From: Caulochytrium protostelioides
Lineage: Eukaryota > Chytridiomycota > Caulochytriomycetes > Caulochytriales > Caulochytriaceae
DNA: 64,000 bases
Assembly (NCBI GenBank): GCA_003615045.1
Contig: ML014174.1
Coordinates: forward strand, 1-64,000
Reading direction: 5' to 3'
Part shown: positions 60,732-64,000 of the stretch, one piece after another
How positions within the stretch are numbered: the stretch's first letter is position 1
Layout of the letters: each line of letters opens with the position of its first letter
Notes under the pieces: generated by a model
The model's input: the letters and a program-made list of their open reading frames with translations, nothing else
What the model was told of the DNA's origin: nothing
Database searches by the model: none
Made by a program: the position numbers and the translations under genes

Positions 60732-61670
60732 GGCGGTCAAAGGTGAATCCCGTTCTCGGGGGACGTCCCGGCACGAGAGGAAAGCGCTACGATTAATCCG
60801 CACCGATGGGTTGGCGCGGCGGTCGGCTATTGGTGGTCCGGGATGCTGCAACAGGACGACGTCGGCGGGATGCTGGTGTGATGCTATGGATGACGGTGTG
60901 ACGGCGCCGCGACAACAGAAGGTGAGCCGACCAAAGAATTGTCAAGGAGGTGCCTCGTATCGCGCTGATACGATTGCGTAAGATGCGTAAGATGCGTAAT
61001 ATGCGTAAGATGCGTAAGATGCGTAAGATGCGTAAGATGCAGGCGTCGTGCAGTGCTCCGCGGCATCAGGCCGGTGCGCCATCAACGCCATCGACGCGGG
61101 CGGCCGATGCCCGCTCTTTGGCGGACTTTGATGTTCAGGATTTCCCCCTTGGCCCCGGGCCCGGACGCCTGCCTCACCCAGGCCCGACGCCACACCGCCG
61201 CCGAGACAATCGGACCCGCCCCGCACTGCCGGCGAAAACCCCGACCACGGCGGCGCGACCGCCAAGCCTCTCGCCACCCCCCACCGGCCCATTGTACGCC
61301 TCCATACCCGCGCTCGGGGCGGTCGAGCCGACGCCAGCCCACGACGGCAGCGCCTCAGCAGGCGATTGACAACGGCGGGTGGGACGCCCGAGTCACGGCG
61401 CGTGGAAGTAGCCCTCCGTCCGTGCCTTCAGCCCCTGTTCGTGGAGGCGATTTGATCCGAGGAAAAGGATGCGCAGGAGGGGCCTTCATCGGGGGTGTGC
61501 AGTGGCGTTCGCCTGGTGCCACCGCTGTCACCCGCCGATCCGCCGTTGTCGCCAATAGTCAAGCAACAAGCGCTGACCTGCCGGGCGATAACCAGTCCAT
61601 TCCCGAGCTCACCGCTCCCTGTTTGAAAGACGCCCTGACCCATCCTTCACCACACAACCGACTCGCCATC
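60732..61670. other. Divergent intergenic region between YTM1 and TRM112
   Basis: A 0.94-kb region that should contain both promoters. It holds a 9-bp tandem repeat (60976-61038). No gene is supported. Confidence 0.6.
60976..61038 (+). repeat. 9-bp tandem repeat GCGTAAGAT, seven units
   Basis: Seven contiguous units with a single variant (third unit GCGTAATAT). Because the unit length is a multiple of three it reads open in several frames. It contains GTAAGAT, similar to a 5' splice site, seven times over. Confidence 0.93.
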
Positions 61671-62424
61671 ATGAGGTACGCTCTCTCTGTTTCGGCTCGC
61701 TGGGCATAAGCATCTCAAACAGCCAGTCCTCGACCCAGGTTCGGTCAGCGTTATGAATGCATGCCGATGCTTCGATCCCACAGCATCGAGGTGTGATCTC
61801 GTCTAGCCGTCACATCGATACTTCGTGAGAGCTTTCGTGCTCTTCTCGGATGTTGAATCATCTGGACCGTTACCCATCGCGGGCGATTCCCGCCGTGTCG
61901 TCGAAGCCCATCGTTCATCGCGGCTTATCGCCGCAATACCGCCAGTCTTGGAACAGCGCTGTTCGCGACTGCCTGGATCGTCGTTTAGTTTTACTCACCC
62001 CTGTGCGCGCTTCAATTCCATGCGATACTTCTCTCTTTCTGCAACCCGTGTCAATACCGAAAGGTTGCTGACTCACAACATGCTGCAGTGTCATGTCAAG
62101 AACTGCCGGCCGAACGAAAGCTTCCCCTTGACGATCAAGGACCCTGAGCTAGAGCGCACGGAGGCGGAGTTCAACCCTGACTTTATGCGCGGGCTCGTGC
62201 CGAAGCTGGACTGGACGGCCCTGCGCAAGACGGCGGGCGCGCTCGGCCTCGGGGATCTCCCTGCCGAGATGCCCGAAGCGACGGACGAGTTTCTCCAGAT
62301 GCTGCACGCGCTGGTCTTGGAAACCCGCGTCGTGAGCGGCTCCATGGTCTGCGATGTCTGCCACCACGTGTTTCCCATCACGAACGGCATTCCCAATATG
62401 CTGCTCCAGGCCGACGAAGTCTAA
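61671..62424 (+). CDS. TRM112: TRM112 methyltransferase activator
   Basis: Exon 1 is only ATGAG (61671-61675). A 388-nt intron (donor GTACGC, acceptor AAAG) follows, and exon 2 is 62064-62424, giving 121 residues. The junction makes MRLLTHNMLQCHVKNC, matching the family start M-K-x-L-T-x-N. C11 and C16 fall exactly where the zinc ligands of yeast Trm112 lie, and C98/C101 (VCDVC) supply the other pair. EFNPDFMRGLVPKLDW and the end FPITNGIPNMLL are also diagnostic. TRM112 is the obligate partner of several methyltransferases: METTL5 (encoded here at 11603), BUD23, TRM9, TRM11 and MTQ2. The open frame that runs back to 61825 is intron and should not be used. Confidence 0.95.
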
Positions 62425-63308
62425 AGCGACTGTCGCCTCAATACCCTCCCTTCGTTTCCCTTTTTTCATCTAATTTATCGCGACCCTCTCTGTCTTGGAC
62501 GTCGGGCCGAGGGATCGACATACTCGAGGATGGCGAGGTGAGGCCGCGGAGGCCCCTTATGTCGATGGGTTCTTTGTTTGACTTTCCGGTCGGGGGGACC
62601 GCTCATCCGCCATCCTCAAGCGTGCTTGGTGCCCGCGCGCCGGCGGGAAGCGGGGGTTGGCGGCGGCGCGCGGCGCTGCAGTGCAGATCGGGGGTGGGTC
62701 GTGCCGGTCGGTTCGTCTCGGCGGGGATGGGCGGCCCGCCAGAACCTACCCGAGAGGCGGCGCACAGGCCGCGGCGCACATGCTGCGACACACATGGCCA
62801 AACCACGCGATGGATGTGCTGCACTGATACGACGCTGCGACGGGCGACATCTACGGATGACGATCGCGGAGTTGACCTCTGGGGCAAGACGGTCGGACAT
62901 GGCGCGAAGGCGGTTGCAGCACGCCTCGTAGGGCGGGGACCTGATCTCCGTGCGTGGCCCCGGCCTCCCATGCTGCTGATCACTGCTCGACGTGGGTTCA
63001 CGAGCACCGTCTCCGCCTTTTCTGACATTTCTAGAAGATCTCTCCTTCATTATTATTTCGTGTTGATACTGAACCATCGCGCATTCCTGCCCGCCAGACC
63101 TGATCCGACCTGATTCTGACGTCGCCGTTGCCGCTTGCGAGACGTTGCTGCCCAGGCCCTTGGCCGGCCCGGCGTGGTGTAGGGCGCACATCGCCGTGCA
63201 TGCTGCGCAGCGTCACGACCGATCTTCGCCCGTGGATCTATCTCCGCTAAGCCCGACGCCGCCCAGACCCGCTGCTGCCGAGCCGGCGTTGCCGTGGCGC
63301 GTGGCGCG
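62425..63308. other. Intergenic, no gene seen
   Basis: This gap lies between two plus-strand genes, with a T-rich 3' end after TRM112 (about 62459-62467). Nothing else recognised. Confidence 0.6.
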
Positions 63309-64000
63309 ATGGTCCATACAAAGGACGAGACCTACTACCGGCTGGCGGTCGAGGCGGAGGAAACCGATGCGATCGCGTACGATATCATCGGGCTGCTGCT
63401 CAGCCGCTTAGACGAGCAGATCTACGAAGCCCACATTGAGAGCCAAATCCTGCCGTATGCAACGCTGTTTGCCCGCGACACGATTCTCGACCTGATCCGG
63501 TGGGAGTTCTTTGACTGTGACGATGGCGCGTTCCTCAACGCCATTGACGATGTCGATGCAGAGCCGCCACCGGCTTTGCCAGACTCGCTCCACACCGGCC
63601 GCGTGCCCGTGCATATGGCCGCGTCGCGCCAGAGCGTGTCCAACCTGAACGGCGGCGGCGTGGGCGCGGCCGGGCTTGCGGCCGGCGAGAAGCAGGGCCG
63701 CGACGTTGAGCGCGGCTCGGACGCTGACTCAGACGACGACGACGACGGGTTCTTCCAGGAATCCGGCAACAGCGGCGGCCGCGGGGGCAACATGAACAAC
63801 ACGTTGGGCTCGACCAACTTCGACCGCATGTCCATCGCCGCCAGCAGCACACATCGCGCGGGCACGATCCAGGGCAGCCACCGCGGCGGCAACCTGACGC
63901 GCTCCGAGCACTCGGCCGGCTCCAGCTCCCGCCTGTCGGGTATGAGCCAGGCGCTGCGCACGCTCTCGCGGAAGGAAGTCCTGCTCCGCTTCCAGGAAGG
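63309..64000 (+). CDS. Partial gene: N-terminus resembling C2orf81-family proteins
   Basis: An ATG at 63309 opens a frame that runs off the window end (230 codons, no stop), so the gene is incomplete here. Residues about 8-75 look folded: YYRLAVEAEETDAIAYDII, then ILPYATLFARDTILDLIRW, then F-F-D-C-D-D-G. The pattern of helix, Q-x-x-P-Y-A, A-R-x-x-x-L and W-x-F/F-x-x-D-x-G resembles C2orf81-type proteins, which are found mainly in ciliated organisms. Past about 85 it is disordered, with an acidic D-S-D-D-D-D-D run and Gly/Ser-rich stretches. The gene is probably real (consistent codon use, plausible start); the family name is a guess. Confidence 0.55.
   Translation, partial: MVHTKDETYYRLAVEAEETDAIAYDIIGLLLSRLDEQIYEAHIESQILPYATLFARDTILDLIRWEFFDCDDGAFLNAIDDVDAEPPPALPDSLHTGRVPVHMAASRQSVSNLNGGGVGAAGLAAGEKQGRDVERGSDADSDDDDDGFFQESGNSGGRGGNMNNTLGSTNFDRMSIAASSTHRAGTIQGSHRGGNLTRSEHSAGSSSRLSGMSQALRTLSRKEVLLRFQE

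Noticed and set aside
59565-60746. 393-codon plus-strand frame
   Set aside because: It is antisense to YTM1, whose WD40 and NLE motifs are unmistakable. It is Arg/Val/His-rich with no domain.
61825-62063. In-frame 5' extension of TRM112
   Set aside because: It lies in the intron. The family N-terminus is restored only by the ATGAG exon at 61671.
1-64000. CRISPR arrays, operons or a biosynthetic cluster
   Set aside because: The tandem repeats have no spacer structure, genes carry spliceosomal introns and independent promoters, and neighbouring genes do not share a pathway.

Overview
This is a GC-rich nuclear genome window (64 kb) from a eukaryote, most likely an early-diverging, zoospore-forming (chytrid-grade) fungus. 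The evidence is as follows. Protein genes are mostly intronless or carry one short GT-AG intron (about 108-388 nt). The gene set is opisthokont/fungal: POL1, TFB1, RPC5, tomosyn/Sro7, Yet1-like BAP31, TRM112, YTM1 and Nug1/nucleostemin. A clear CEP70-like centrosome/basal-body gene is also present, which is expected in flagellated fungi but is lost in yeasts and moulds. The genus cannot be fixed from this sequence alone.

Layout. 0-6 kb holds a relic that resembles the C-terminus of a TnpB/Fanzor nuclease, a secreted lectin-tyrosinase, and a type II membrane protein ending in an SGNH hydrolase. 7-17 kb holds a BAP31-like ER protein, ribosomal protein eL38, the 18S rRNA m6A methyltransferase METTL5, a LYAR-type zinc-finger protein, a second TnpB/Fanzor relic and the Pol III subunit RPC5. 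18.9-31.8 kb holds a transmembrane RING-H2 protein, a pentanucleotide repeat block, a tomosyn/Sro7-like exocytosis regulator, two secreted Cys-rich (probably GPI-anchored) proteins and a nucleostemin/Nug1 GTPase. 32.8-47.8 kb holds a Nudix hydrolase, a Gly-rich low-complexity protein, DNA polymerase alpha and CEP70. 48.5-63 kb holds a third TnpB/Fanzor relic, phosphoglycerate dehydrogenase, TFIIH p62/TFB1, two tandem eIF4E paralogues, YTM1 and TRM112. The window closes inside a gene starting at 63309 whose N-terminus resembles C2orf81-type proteins.

How the genes relate. There is no operon or biosynthetic cluster. The dominant theme is ribosome production and translation (eL38, METTL5, its obligate partner TRM112, LYAR, Nug1, YTM1, two eIF4E), as expected of a gene-dense housekeeping region. 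METTL5 and TRM112 normally form one heterodimeric enzyme, and both are present here 50 kb apart. The most unusual elements are three dispersed, decayed relics of one TnpB/Fanzor-like family, an SGNH protein with an unassigned lumenal domain, a five-nucleotide first exon in TRM112, a perfect 17-bp palindrome, and tandem eIF4E genes with the same intron position.

Limits. Intron boundaries were placed by eye from reading frame, GT/AG and protein similarity. The long intergenic stretches are very GC-rich and are open in many frames by chance, so open frames there were not called as genes.
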